Shown here: positions 37,392 through 47,537 of the stretch, one piece after another
How the letters are laid out: each line of letters starts with the position of its first letter
How positions within the stretch are numbered: the first letter of the stretch is position 1
Source: Mactromeris polynyma
Taxonomy: Eukaryota; Mollusca; Bivalvia; Venerida; Mactridae
Direction of reading: 5' to 3'
NCBI GenBank assembly: GCA_032209605.1
Contig: JASFXZ010000003.1
Coordinates: forward strand, 4,900,807 to 4,964,806
DNA length: 64,000 nucleotides
Notes under the pieces: generated by a model
What the model was told of the DNA's origin: nothing
The model's database searches: none
What the model saw: the letters and a program-made list of their open reading frames with translations, nothing else
Program-made: the position numbers and the translations under genes

Positions 37392-37568
37392 CAGACATTA
37401 TTGCAAAGGTGGAACGTTCTAGCACATCTTAATCAGACGCAAGGAGAATTAGATATTGCAAAACTTGACTTAAAAGCGACTTTTCAAGTAATCGAGTTAA
37501 GAACAATTCAACTGAAAACATCGACACGACAGGGAAAACGTAGCAAACAGACATTGAATCATGCATTT
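37392..37568 (+). other. Possible exon, uncertain
   Basis: An open frame runs from just after an AG (TTGACAG) to a possible donor (TTTAAA then GTAATA). It encodes about 59 residues of protein-like composition, for example HLNQTQGELDIAKLDLKATF. No start ATG lies in it and no homologue is recognised. It lies 2.3 kb upstream of the basic-protein gene and could be an upstream exon, a remnant of a mobile element, or chance. Confidence 0.2.
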
Positions 37569-37734
37569 AAAGTAATATATTGCTCATTTTTTGTTCATTT
37601 GTTTACCTAAACAAACATGACAAATATATTTCCTATAGTTAACACATCAATCAACAACCATTAACAAAGAATGAACTCATGATGTATTGATCAGTATTTG
37701 TTGAAGAAAGATGTGTGTACATTATACAATAACA

Positions 37735-38500
37735 CCTCTATTAGAGTTGTATAGTCTTACGGCTCTTATATCGTTACAGTTATAACTCTCATAAAGACCA
37801 CCTCATCAATAAGACCTTTTTCATGAACCCTTTTCATATTTTTCTTCAATATTTAGCTCGAAAGCATATCTCATCTAAGACCGATTTTTTTTGAGAATAT
37901 ATTTCGCTGTGTTTTTATTCTCATTTATTAAATAAACATCACGATGTTATGAACTGCATTGGTCAGACAGTTTTCATTAACTTTCATTCGGTTACTGTTT
38001 ATTATTAACTTTCTGGTAAATATCCATAGGCGGTTTCAAGGGTGTGGACGGGATGAACAATAAAAAAAATGTAAACGTTAGACGCATCACAATTTCTGAT
38101 GGTTACGCTCTCAAACATTGCTTGCACAATATTACAAGAGAGTAACAACATGAGGAAACAAGCAAGATCTGCTATCATATTTCGAGAAAACGTTGCCATA
38201 CAACAGAATCGCTATGTAAGCCGGGTACCTGATGCCAGGAACGTGATGCCAGTTTTAGGTTTAAATATTTAGAAAACTCCCTTCTATGTATACCACTGTC
38301 ATTTCATTACATACATACGTATACTGCAATAGTATAATAATAAACTTTATTTATTGAAGGTAACTCGTTAAGCTATGAACATAAAAACATACATACATAA
38401 ACTTATCTAACAAGAGGCCTTCATACATATACGTATGCAGTAGTAACTATTAGAGTTCAGATATTTGAAATGAAATCTGTATGACTGGTTTACGAGTACC
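37735..38500. other. Non-genic stretch
   Basis: A diverged family A-like block (ACTCTCATAAAGACCACC, then TCATCAATAAGACC) lies near 37785-37817. The rest shows no gene or RNA. Confidence 0.4.
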
Positions 38501-38600
38501 ATGCAACCTCTCTTAAGCAGCCCTCTACTTAACGACAACATCACAACACCAGTCTCATATCTGCAGCTCACACAGAGTGTTATTCGGAGGGGTTATACTG
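38500..38600. mobile_element. Family C MITE, copy 5 (diverged)
   Basis: ATGCAACCTCTCTTAAGCAG and TTAACGACAACATCACAAC are followed by AGTGTTATTCGGAGGGG and TTATACTG plus TA. The boundaries at the left are approximate. Confidence 0.5.
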
Positions 38601-38702
38601 TAAAGCGTAACATTATTCATCAATGTTGTGTTAGACATATAAACTTCATGCAGTTGTTTGCTTCCATCTTTATGTATGAAAAGTTACTGAGATTTAGAAT
38701 TA

Positions 38703-38882
38703 CAGTAAAACCTCAATAATAAGACCACCTTTTGGACCCTTGAAAACTGGACTTCTTATTGAGTTGATCTTAATATGGAAGTTCATAAAAAAGAGTAAAA
38801 CAGTGAATATGGACTTGAAAATTGTGTTCGCAATTTTGAGGTGGTCTTATTATAGAGGTGGTATTTATGTGAAGTTTGACTG
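38703..38882 (+). mobile_element. Family A MITE, copy 10
   Basis: It starts CAGTAAAACCTCAATAATAA with TA upstream and ends TATGTGAAGTTTGACTG with TA downstream. The interior is typical. Confidence 0.75.
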
Positions 38883-39264
38883 TAGGCCAATACTGTACTG
38901 AACCACGTCTGTCTTTAAAACTAGACCTTCATTGTAATAATATAGTAAATTATATTTGATTGGCTGTATGGAGATATTATAATTTACATTCACTGGAACG
39001 CTAATTTATATGAACGAATTATGACGTCAATGACGCCACGTCATGTCACGCTAGCAACGACGTAACGTCACTATTAGTAAACTCAAACGTGGCAACGAAA
39101 ATAACGATGCTATTGTATTGAGTTTTTCTTTAAAGAGAAGAAAGAAAACACACTGTAAACTTAACTAAAATCGGGCTTCTTTTCTGACGTGCTGGCTCGC
39201 TCCCCGTGTTCATTGTAGACAGTGACCCTGTGGATGCAGCCAACGTGTAAGTATTACCGTAATA

Positions 39265-39440
39265 CTGTCGGACCTCGTTCATTCGAATTCATCAGGTTCG
39301 AAATTTTAGTTTGAATAATACATGGTTTCGAATAGCCCATTTCAATTCGACGTGCTCAAGAAGATACATCGGAACCTGATATATATATTTCGAATGTTAT
39401 CGGATTATATTCGGATAGATTGTCGAGTAAACGAGGTCCG
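39265..39440 (+). mobile_element. Family B MITE, copy 4 (right end worn)
   Basis: CTGTCGGACCTCGTTCATTC (CAG altered to CTG) opens the copy. It contains CATTTCAATTCGACGTGC and closes at GTAAACGAGGTCCG without the final CGACTG. Confidence 0.65.
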
Positions 39441-39895
39441 TCACTTTCATCTCAGAAAAAGCGAGAAGCTGATGATAACATTATTATAACCTGTGGTTTT
39501 GCATGCGTGATAAACTTAAACATCCGCCTCACAAAGGTCCTACTTTTGCGCAATGCCTTTCAATCAAATGCGTGTTTAATATTGTTTATGAATGTTTTAC
39601 AGGAAATTAAACACACAGACGCTTCATTGACAAACGCTTGACAAGTTTGATGAAGAAACAGGTCAATATCCGTGGGCAGTAATTGCATTTTACACAATGG
39701 TCCTAATCACGATTAAGTAAAATTAACCGATTATAATGGGATGAATAGTACTTATTGAATTACTTGAGTAAGTTTCTAATTAGAAGAAGTTAATCAAATG
39801 AACAAAAGTACATTAATTATAGAATTTCTTTTCCAGCCGAAATCTCGACTTAAAATTCGCATTAAGAGACTCATGTAGCAGACGATATCAAAACG

Positions 39896-40009
39896 ATGCC
39901 TTTGACTCGAGCTAAACGCAAACAAAGGGGGATACCAACCGGAAGTGGTAAAACTGCGCCATCTAGTGGTGAGGAAGATAACAGAAAACGACGGACAAAG
40001 AAGAAAAAG
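39896..40009 (+). CDS. Basic-protein gene, exon 1
   Basis: It encodes 38 residues beginning MPLTRAKRKQRG and ending RRTKKKK. It ends AAG before GTTCATGC, a GT donor of poor consensus. Continuing without splicing gives a stop after three more codons. Confidence 0.5.
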
Positions 40010-43000
40010 GTTCATGCATGAACTATATATTTTATATATGCATACATAAACTAAAATACAAATTTTGGACGAGACAGGGTCGGTCAATTTGCACCAATGA
40101 ACTGACAATTTGAAAGTATTGTATGTCGTAATTGCAAAATGTGACAAAATCAAAATCTGTGTTGGTATGTCAAAGATTATGTGAGATCTAACATATGTAA
40201 AATGAAATAGATTGTACATTTAAATTAATGAAACAGTATCGAATTAATTTTTGTCAAAAGCTACGAAAGCCTGGTGCATGTTGTGGTGACATTTCGGCTT
40301 CAAGAATTCTCAAATTCAACTTAATGAATTTACGAATTCAATTAACGAATTCACAATATGAACTTCACGATTTTAACTTCACTAATTGAAGATTTCAACT
40401 TCACGAATTCATGATTTCATTTTCATGAAGTTGAACTCGTGAATTCTTGAAGTTGATACGCGTATTCTTGAAACTGAAATGTCACCACCAGGCTTTCGTA
40501 AAAACATATGAGTGTTTTTTATGCTATCATGTTGATGTCTGGGTTTATAGCAGTCAGACACTTGATTAAATTTATCATTACTTAGATCATATTCTCAATT
40601 TTCATGAAACGAGTATAAACACAATCTACATAATCTCAAAGAGCTGAAAGATTAGCACGATTCTGTCGACTTTCATTGACGCCGCGTTGCTTCCTTAAAG
40701 TGGTGTCGCGTTTTATCATCACGTTCGTGAGAGGAAATTGGTCTTTTAACTGTTATTCTCCTATTAAGATCGAATTTCTTCTGGATACTTCTTTCATGGA
40801 AATAGGTTAACTTCAACTAATCTGTGATATCACGTGCGCTACGTTGTCATAGAGAGGGCATTGATCATTAAAATGAAGAAGTTGATCGACTGTAAATTGT
40901 TCAAGCGTCCATTTAAACGCGTTTTGATTCATAATAGACTTTTGACTGTTTGTTGTTTTTCTATAATCCAAGTTTCTAAATATAATGCTGATTTCTTAGA
41001 CGCTTTTGTTGTTCTTCGACTTGCAGATTCTTCTAAAAGATGGCGCCAAAAGTAGGTCCACGACAAGAAGTGGTCGGCAGTATAGTATTCTCGCTGAGAT
41101 TGAAGAGGGAGATAAGAAAGCTAACCGGAAACGTAGTTCGAAATCTCCATCACGAGCGCGCCAAAGAACTAATGGAAAGGCCCAAACGGAAGTAAGTGGT
41201 ATGAGTGTCGTATTTCTGATACGTTTTACAAATTATACTGAACTTTCTACCTAGTAGAATAATAACAAGGCTATAATAATTGGAGCTTACAGAATACCGC
41301 TTAGAATTTTCACAGACATACTAAGTATTCATATGTACTAAGTTAAAGGAAAAAGCATATTTATCATTCAATCTACATTGTATATTCGTTACTTAGTATA
41401 TCAACTCTTTAAATCGAACTGATTAGCAATACATCTTTCATGATTTAAGTATGACACTAAGCCAATTACCGTACTTAAGTATATTAATAAACTTAATTAT
41501 GTTCGTGAAATCGGGGCCGGCTGTTTATAGCAATACTTACTGAGTGCCACTGGTAATCTTTGACGTTTGAGTTGGAATCAGTGATGTTAGGGTAAGAATT
41601 GATTACAGTCATTAAACTTGCACTCAATCTACGATTCACGCTCGAATCTCTCACAATATGCTTATATGTATGTATTATATAGGTATGTAAGTATGTTTAC
41701 TGTGCGTCTGTATGTTAACATGTTCCTTTTTGAACATCTTCGAGTTGTATGTGTGCATGCTTTATATTTGAATGCAATTTTGTTTTATGTGCTCTCCTAC
41801 CTTGGAGGTTATAACAGTATATATTTGTTATCTATTTCAATCACTGAAATCTCTGATCTCACACTCAGCAGATTATAAGGTAGAGTGTCAGTTATGTTTC
41901 CGCTCACTGATCAATAAACGAACTCCCAACGGTGAAACGCAACTTTATCACGACAGTGTTTGAAGTTTACATCATTTACCATAACCGATGGCATTTCCAT
42001 AAAGCGTTTTTTGTTATATTGCGCAAGGGAAATAAATCGAATTATTTTAGTCAGCAATATAGAATTTTTTTACTCGAAGTAGGAGAAAGCCTTGACATAA
42101 TTGTATAATAGAACAACACAAGTTGTTATCATCTCCAGGCTGATTTAATATCCACTGATATCCGGATTTTGTCAGTTACAGTAAAAGAACGTTTTTTATA
42201 TATACAGTCGGACCTCGTTTATTCGGCAACCTTCTATCCGAATACTCGGTTTCATCCGAAATAACTATCAGGTCCTGATATATCTTCTTATGCATGTCGA
42301 ATTGAAATGGACTATTCGAAACCGTGTATTATTCGAAATAAAATTTCGGACCCGATGAGTTCGAATGAACGAGGTCCTACTGTAGATATCGTATTTGCAT
42401 ATTGAACACTGAAAATAGTTTTTTTTAAATAATTACAATAATGAGTAGCGTGACAAATGGCGAGAGAGCATTTAATTTTGGATTGTGAGTTTTAGAAATT
42501 TCAATAAAAATGTATTGAGATATAAAGCATGTTTTTGTATGTTTGTTTTCTAAGTAGACATAACAGGATACTGATATTTTACATGCGTTCTCGGGAGAGA
42601 CAGTGAATGCAATAAACCAGAAAAATCAAATTTAATGACATAGAATACATATTACCATTGGCAAAACAACATTTTTAAGACAAAATAATATGACATAGAA
42701 TTCGTATTATGCCAAAACAACATGCTTATATTTAACACTTATATCTTAGATTAATATCAACGTGAGCGAGTAATGAGTCATATATTGATATTGATATTAA
42801 TAAGTTCGACTAACTCGTATACAGTATAAAACCTCTATTATAAGACAACTCTTGGGACCCCTGAAAACTGGTTTTGATATTGAGGAGGTCTTAATATCGA
42901 GGTTGAATAAAGAGCGGAACTGTCAAAATGTACTTGAAAATTGTGGTATTATTATTATTGAAGTGGTCTTATTAGTGAGGTGGTCTTATTATTGAGTTGG

Positions 43001-44314
43001 TCTTAAAGTGAGGTTTTACTGTATTTCATTCCATTTAAAAAAAACAAGTAATGACCCTAAATGTTGTAGTGACATCACCCACAGGGACATGATACTGTCT
43101 CTATGTGTTGTGACACGCAGATATAGTTTTATTTATATGTTAAGCCAATAATTTCATGAAGAAGTTATAATTAAAATTAAATAAGATATTATGAGCATCG
43201 TAATTTACGGAAATATTGTACAAACAAAATTCAATTGTATAAATAATGTTGCTAATATCAATGTAATTTTAATAATTTTATTACATTTATTAATTTGTAG
43301 AAGTCAAAAAACATAAAAACATTGCACGAAGCCATTCAAATAAGAATTAATTATAGGAGACTATACAAGCATAAACATCATACATTAAAACATAGAAACT
43401 ATATGTGTGTGTCCATTAGCCCTCTTTATAGCTTTATGGACTGTGTTTCTTTAAAAGTACTACCATGGCAACGGACCATAACATTTCGCACATAGGAATG
43501 AAAATTACTTTCGATTAACATCTTCGAAAGGAAGAGTTGCTAATAAAGATGAAAACAAAATACCCCATCAAATATCAACGCGTACTTATTGAACTGTTTC
43601 ATGATAAAAATAATCAAAAGGGGAAGCTCAGTTCATGTATTCATGAAAGCATGAGTATGAGAATATCACAGTTTGTAGTAATGAATATAAAAAGGCATAT
43701 ACTACAGTCGTACCTCGATCATTCGAATTCATCGGGCACGAACATTTTATTTCGAATAATACATGGATTAGAATAGCCCGTTTCAATTCGACGTACATCG
43801 GGACCTGATATTTATTTCGAATAACCGAGTCAGTTTTTGCAGAAGAACTGGTCAGTACTGGTTGGTTACCCAGGAATAATGGTTGGGTCGACTGACCGCC
43901 GTATGTATCCAAACTACGGCACTGTTAAAAAAAGTTATCACTCCATCGCAATGCATTATGTTCAATTAGAATAATTGCTCCGATATGTGTTTAATCAACA
44001 TTGCTTATTTATGTTTCACACAGGACATAAAACGAAGGATTGCCTCCATAAATATGAAAAATCGTCCACTACCTGAAACCGACAACATTAATATTTTAGC
44101 GACAGAACTGAAAATTCGTCTTGCAGCAACGAGTGATATTATAGAAGAGAGCAGTGCAAAACGAGGGGGCAAGATTGGTGTTAATGTTGCAAACAGACGA
44201 CATCGACACGTACCATTGTGGGACATCAATCGACAGCAAGATGCAACATTGATCTGTTTAATTAAAGTTCCTGTAAACCGGCCAAAAAATAAGCCTCGCC
44301 GAAATTGCTTGTAA
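39896..44314 (+). CDS. Unrecognised basic protein, 189 aa (join of three exons)
   Basis: Joined CDS: 39896-40009, 41027-41191, 44024-44314. All three exons are in phase 0 (114, 165 and 291 bp). The ATG follows an in-frame TAA, so it is a credible start. An acceptor-like TTCTTTTCCAG at about 39836 may mark a 5' UTR intron. The protein is dominated by Lys and Arg (clusters RAKRKQRG, NRKRRTKKKK, NRKRSSKSPSRARQR, RPKNKPRR), with Ser-rich stretches and no membrane segment or signal peptide. The last 96 residues are more complex and include LATELKIRLAATSDIIEESS and NRRHRHVPLWDI. I do not recognise the family. The composition is compatible with a nucleic-acid-binding nuclear protein, but that is inference. 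The first donor (GTTCAT) is weak and is the least certain part of the model. Confidence 0.5.
40262..40500. mobile_element. 239-bp foldback element rich in GAATTC
   Basis: The left end TACGAAAGCCTGGTG, then GTGGTGACATTTCGGCTTCA, is the complement of the right end TGAAACTGAAATGTCACCAC, then CAGGCTTTCGTA. The interior is an array of related words (ACGAATTC, ACTTCACGA, ATTCAACTT) on both strands, so much of it can also self-pair. It sits in the first intron of the basic-protein gene. Confidence 0.75.
41027..41191 (+). CDS. Basic-protein gene, exon 2
   Basis: The acceptor CGACTTGCAG precedes ATT-CTT, and the exon ends ACG-GAA before a perfect GTAAGT donor. It encodes 55 residues including SRSTTRSGRQYSILAEIEEG and a Lys/Arg/Ser-rich end. 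Both splice sites are strong and phase 0. Confidence 0.6.
41290..41525 (-). repeat. Possible interspersed repeat with CCCCGATTTCAC end
   Basis: The plus strand ends GTTCGTGAAATCGGGGCCGG. Its complement resembles GGGGCCCGATTTCACAAAA at about 20373, so both may be ends of one dispersed family. The boundaries are not resolved. Confidence 0.3.
42205..42382 (-). mobile_element. Family B MITE, copy 5 (intact)
   Basis: Left CAGTCGGACCTCGTTTATTC and right AATGAACGAGGTCCTACTG form imperfect inverted repeats between TA dinucleotides. It is reverse-oriented relative to the copy at 28316, and 178 bp long. It lies in intron 2 of the basic-protein gene. Confidence 0.8.
42822..43021 (+). mobile_element. 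Family A MITE, copy 11
   Basis: It runs from CAGTATAAAACCTCTATTAT to AAGTGAGGTTTTACTG with TA flanks. The GGTCTTATTATTGAG block is duplicated inside, making it about 200 bp. Confidence 0.75.
43705..43829 (+). mobile_element. Family B MITE, copy 6 (right end lost)
   Basis: CAGTCGTACCTCGATCATTC through CGTTTCAATTCGACGTAC and GGGACCTGATATTTATTTCG, then the sequence leaves the family near ATAACCGAG. Confidence 0.65.
44024..44314 (+). CDS. Basic-protein gene, exon 3
   Basis: The acceptor TTTCACACAG precedes GAC-ATA. The exon encodes 96 residues and ends CLstop (TAA). It includes DIKRRIASINMKNRPLPETD and a C-terminal NRPKNKPRRNCL. No polyadenylation signal of the AATAAA type is obvious in the following 300 bases. 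Confidence 0.6.
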   Translation, partial: DIKRRIASINMKNRPLPETDNINILATELKIRLAATSDIIEESSAKRGGKIGVNVANRRHRHVPLWDINRQQDATLICLIKVPVNRPKNKPRRNCL

Positions 44315-44678
44315 TTTCTAACAACGTTGATTGTTTTCTTAATACATTGTGATTTTCATTTGATAAGCCTCCGTGTGTTATTTTTCTCAGTTGCAAAGGG
44401 AAACAAATCATGTATTGTTCCAAGTAAATTGAACAAGCATTATCTCCCATTAAACGCTAGTCGATTATTTCATTCAGCTGTTTTATTTTCGGTTCGGTTC
44501 ATCTGAAAACAATGGACTGCGGATAGAATTTCACGTCCCTATTTAAAACATTTCTAACCTAACGAATTTGGTTATTGAAAAACAAATGTAGTCATTCATT
44601 GTCAATAACAGATGTTTATTGTAGAAACAGTTTTTTTCGTATTTGAAAAGGAAATTATTCAGATTATTTGTGTTCATG

Positions 44679-45358
44679 GTAAGTTTCTCATTTTTATGTT
44701 TTGCTATATTTTCCAATGATGTTGAATAATATTATTTTTCAAATCCGGAATCAATCATTTTGAAGAATTATAAGTATTTTTTTATTGAGATGATTCTTGT
44801 CTGAATGCTCCGTTAATTACATATTGGTTTATAACATGTTTTTATCATTAGTATATGTTTCCATCAGGGGAAGTAGTACATTTATTACCTATGATTTTAA
44901 ATAATTACCAGGAAAATATTCGCACTAAGATCGTAGACCAACCTAACAAGAGTCTAGACTATAGGGGCGTGGCTTTACAGTTACAAACACAGGAGATTGT
45001 CATCAGTTATCTCCCCTTCTAAATATCTTCTATATCATATGCATATATATGTATAGTACTAAGAGTATGACGCTTTCCACACATGGCCTCTCCCCGCGAC
45101 TGAAATCGCATTTCAAACATCAACATCTACAAAGGCTTTCCCACTGTTTCATGCGATTTATTCATTTCCCATAACATAATTACACTTGTTGTTGAATACA
45201 TTCAAAAGCAGTTGATAAACTGGTAGCTTTGGTTACGCATTGATTTTTCACAAGATTACAACAATCTTTCTGCTTTTGTAGTATTTATAGACCGCCATGC
45301 AAAACATGTCATGAATTATTACGATCAAATCGATTGATGTTAAATATTCTAATTTCAG
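44679..45358 (+). other. 5' UTR intron of coiled-coil gene 1
   Basis: The donor ATG|GTAAGT at 44678/44679 and the pyrimidine-rich acceptor TCTAATTTCAG at 45358 fit a 680-bp intron. The second exon starts 40 bases before the ATG. A family E half (44989-45058) lies inside. It is assigned by analogy with the two paralogues, which show the same layout. Confidence 0.55.
44989..45058 (+). mobile_element. Family E element, partial
   Basis: CACAGGAGATTGTCATCAGT is followed by TATCTCCCCTTC and a TATATGTATAGTAC centre. The opposing arm is not evident. Confidence 0.45.
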
Positions 45359-45398
45359 GCATAGGTTTAGAACTAATATAGGTAAAACGGATGTAATT

Positions 45399-47435
45399 AT
45401 GTATACAATAGTCAAACCACAACCGATTGTCAAAGAGAGGCGATCGACAAATCAACCTCAACCGGAAGTGATCGATCACAGACGTGGAGGCGCGAGGTAC
45501 CAGCCAGAGAAAACATGGGTGGAAGATATTCCTTACAGAACACTTAAGCACCAGCGTGATAACCTACTTGAATCAGAAACAGTTTACAAAAAACAACTTA
45601 AAGAGTTACAAAAGGAAAAAGAAGAAGTACTCAAGTTATATGAACCAACGAATAATGAGAATAAGCAATTAAAGAGCATTTTACAACACGGTCCGGATGC
45701 AGTTAAAATGAAAAAAATGAAAAAGGCCAAACGCGATCTAGAGACAGAGCTCGAAGGTCTGAAAAACAACAACAAGACGTTGTCAGAACAAATGAAGTCA
45801 TTGGTAAATGCCTCCAGTACAGAAACTCAGGCTAAAGCACTGGAACGTCAATGGCAAACAATTCTTACTGGCGGAAGTAAGAATGACCATAAACAAATCA
45901 GACAAAGACGAACACGAGGCAAACATGACATGTCAAACGAAACCAATTCAAGTCATTCAGAAACTGAAGAAGGTAACGATAATGATCATGATACTTATGA
46001 TCTTCAACTAGACACTGTCGAAAAGGAAATTCAGATACTACTAAATAATGTTAAGCAACTGAAAACTGAGAAAAAGAAAGTAGACTATGCTGTGTCTGTG
46101 AGAAAAGGTGCACTAGTCACAAATCCAACGCTACACAATGCCATTAACGAAAAGCTTGATAAAGACTTACAGCAGTTTAAGGAAAATGTTACAATTGCCC
46201 AAATGAAAAGCTCAGAACTAAAACGAGAACTCGAAGAAAATGAAACTCACGAAAAAGACGATGTCAATGATTTCGTTAAACGACAAGGAAGTTTTAATAG
46301 TGACATTTCGAATGTCAAAACTACATTCAATACCGTTGAAACACAGACTGATACGAACCTACAACGGGCGAAAAGTGACATGTCGTCTGACAGGTTAAAA
46401 TTGCGTAAACTAAAGAAAGGCCCAAGACTTACGGTTCAGAGTCGCGCAATACAGACAGAATTCACAAAACTAGCACCACGTGAAAACATACCTGCAAATG
46501 TACACAACGTCAATTCAATGGCTTCTCGCAAAACGGTTTCCACAACAAAACGGCGGATAGACTACGCAGACAAACTTCTTACAAACAGATCATACGATCA
46601 CCAACATGAAATCGAACAGGAAAGTCAACATGACAAATCTAGACGGGATAAAAACTCGGCTAACGACCAAAATATTCAAATTAGCAATAAAACAAAGGCT
46701 AAAAGTATGAAAACACCACAAACAACTGTTTCGAAATCAAAAGAATCGCCGAGAAATCACTTTCAGGAGAAAGTCTCGAAAAAAACATACATTGAAACAG
46801 ATACAAGCAAAAAGCGTCCACAACAACATAAGCAAGAAGCTAAGGTTAAGTCTAAAAGTGTCGGAAAAATAGCTGAACCAACTGAGTCAGAGGAAATCCA
46901 CGATAAAATAATGGATAGAAACATTCTACCCAAACTCAGAAGTACTGGATATGCGTCACAAAGACAAAATCAAAGTAACACATCTAAGAATTCACATAGC
47001 GTGACTGACCTCAGACAAGCCCGCTTGAATTCTAAGAAAGTTACTACAAGTACCATCAAGTCTTTGAAAACTAGTTTGCGAAAAGAAGAACAAGCGTCTG
47101 TACCGTCAGGATTAGACGAAATCAGACGCCAGAGTGAAACTGGTTTCCATCACAGAAATGTTTCTCGCGCTGATACTCCTATGTACGCTATTCCAGATTT
47201 CGACTTTATAGTACCACATAAAAATGGTAAAATACATTTTAAAGGTAAACCAGTGATAGAAATGAACAAGATGGATTCAAATGAAGATGCTTATGATAAC
47301 GTATTGTCCAATTTGAAGCAACAGTATCGCCAATGTGACAAAAATACTTTTGACGATTTCAAGCAGACATTACAAACATACAAAGGGAAAAAAGATTTAA
47401 AACATAGCAAATCAAAAACGTCCGCGAAGAATTGA
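45399..47435 (+). CDS. Coiled-coil protein, paralogue 1 of 3 (678 aa)
   Basis: This is a single-exon CDS whose ATG lies 40 bases after a probable splice acceptor. PEVIDH is at residues 22-27. A charged heptad-rich coiled coil spans about 45-135 (YKKQLKELQKEKEEVLKLYE, then ENKQLKS and HGPD at 97-100). A second conserved block at about 198-260 begins YDLQLDTVEKEIQILLNN and contains KGAL-TN and INEKLDKDLQ. From about 270 on, the chain is Lys/Ser/Thr/Gln/Asn-rich and probably disordered. An AYDNVLSNLKQQ motif occurs near the C-terminus. It has no signal peptide or membrane segment, so it is presumably intracellular. The function is unknown and I recognise no named family; structural or cytoskeletal roles are only guesses. 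The stop is followed by AATAAA at 47532. It heads a same-strand array with the genes at 49070 and 55468. Exon sequence is richer in G+C than the surrounding spacers. Confidence 0.9.
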   Translation: MYTIVKPQPIVKERRSTNQPQPEVIDHRRGGARYQPEKTWVEDIPYRTLKHQRDNLLESETVYKKQLKELQKEKEEVLKLYEPTNNENKQLKSILQHGPDAVKMKKMKKAKRDLETELEGLKNNNKTLSEQMKSLVNASSTETQAKALERQWQTILTGGSKNDHKQIRQRRTRGKHDMSNETNSSHSETEEGNDNDHDTYDLQLDTVEKEIQILLNNVKQLKTEKKKVDYAVSVRKGALVTNPTLHNAINEKLDKDLQQFKENVTIAQMKSSELKRELEENETHEKDDVNDFVKRQGSFNSDISNVKTTFNTVETQTDTNLQRAKSDMSSDRLKLRKLKKGPRLTVQSRAIQTEFTKLAPRENIPANVHNVNSMASRKTVSTTKRRIDYADKLLTNRSYDHQHEIEQESQHDKSRRDKNSANDQNIQISNKTKAKSMKTPQTTVSKSKESPRNHFQEKVSKKTYIETDTSKKRPQQHKQEAKVKSKSVGKIAEPTESEEIHDKIMDRNILPKLRSTGYASQRQNQSNTSKNSHSVTDLRQARLNSKKVTTSTIKSLKTSLRKEEQASVPSGLDEIRRQSETGFHHRNVSRADTPMYAIPDFDFIVPHKNGKIHFKGKPVIEMNKMDSNEDAYDNVLSNLKQQYRQCDKNTFDDFKQTLQTYKGKKDLKHSKSKTSAKN

Positions 47436-47531
47436 AATTACATTTCTTCTATCCCAGTAGGTGTAGAATCCGCTATAGTAGCATACTGATGGCAGGAATG
47501 TTTTAGAAAAAAAATATAAGGATATATATTT

Positions 47532-47537
47532 AATAAA
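47532..47537 (+). terminator. Polyadenylation signal of coiled-coil gene 1
   Basis: AATAAA lies 97 bases after the TGA stop in an A/T-rich context, which would give a short 3' UTR. Confidence 0.6.

Noticed and set aside
39794..40219. 141-codon minus-strand frame
   Set aside because: It overlaps exon 1 of the basic-protein gene on the other strand and has random-looking composition without a family match.
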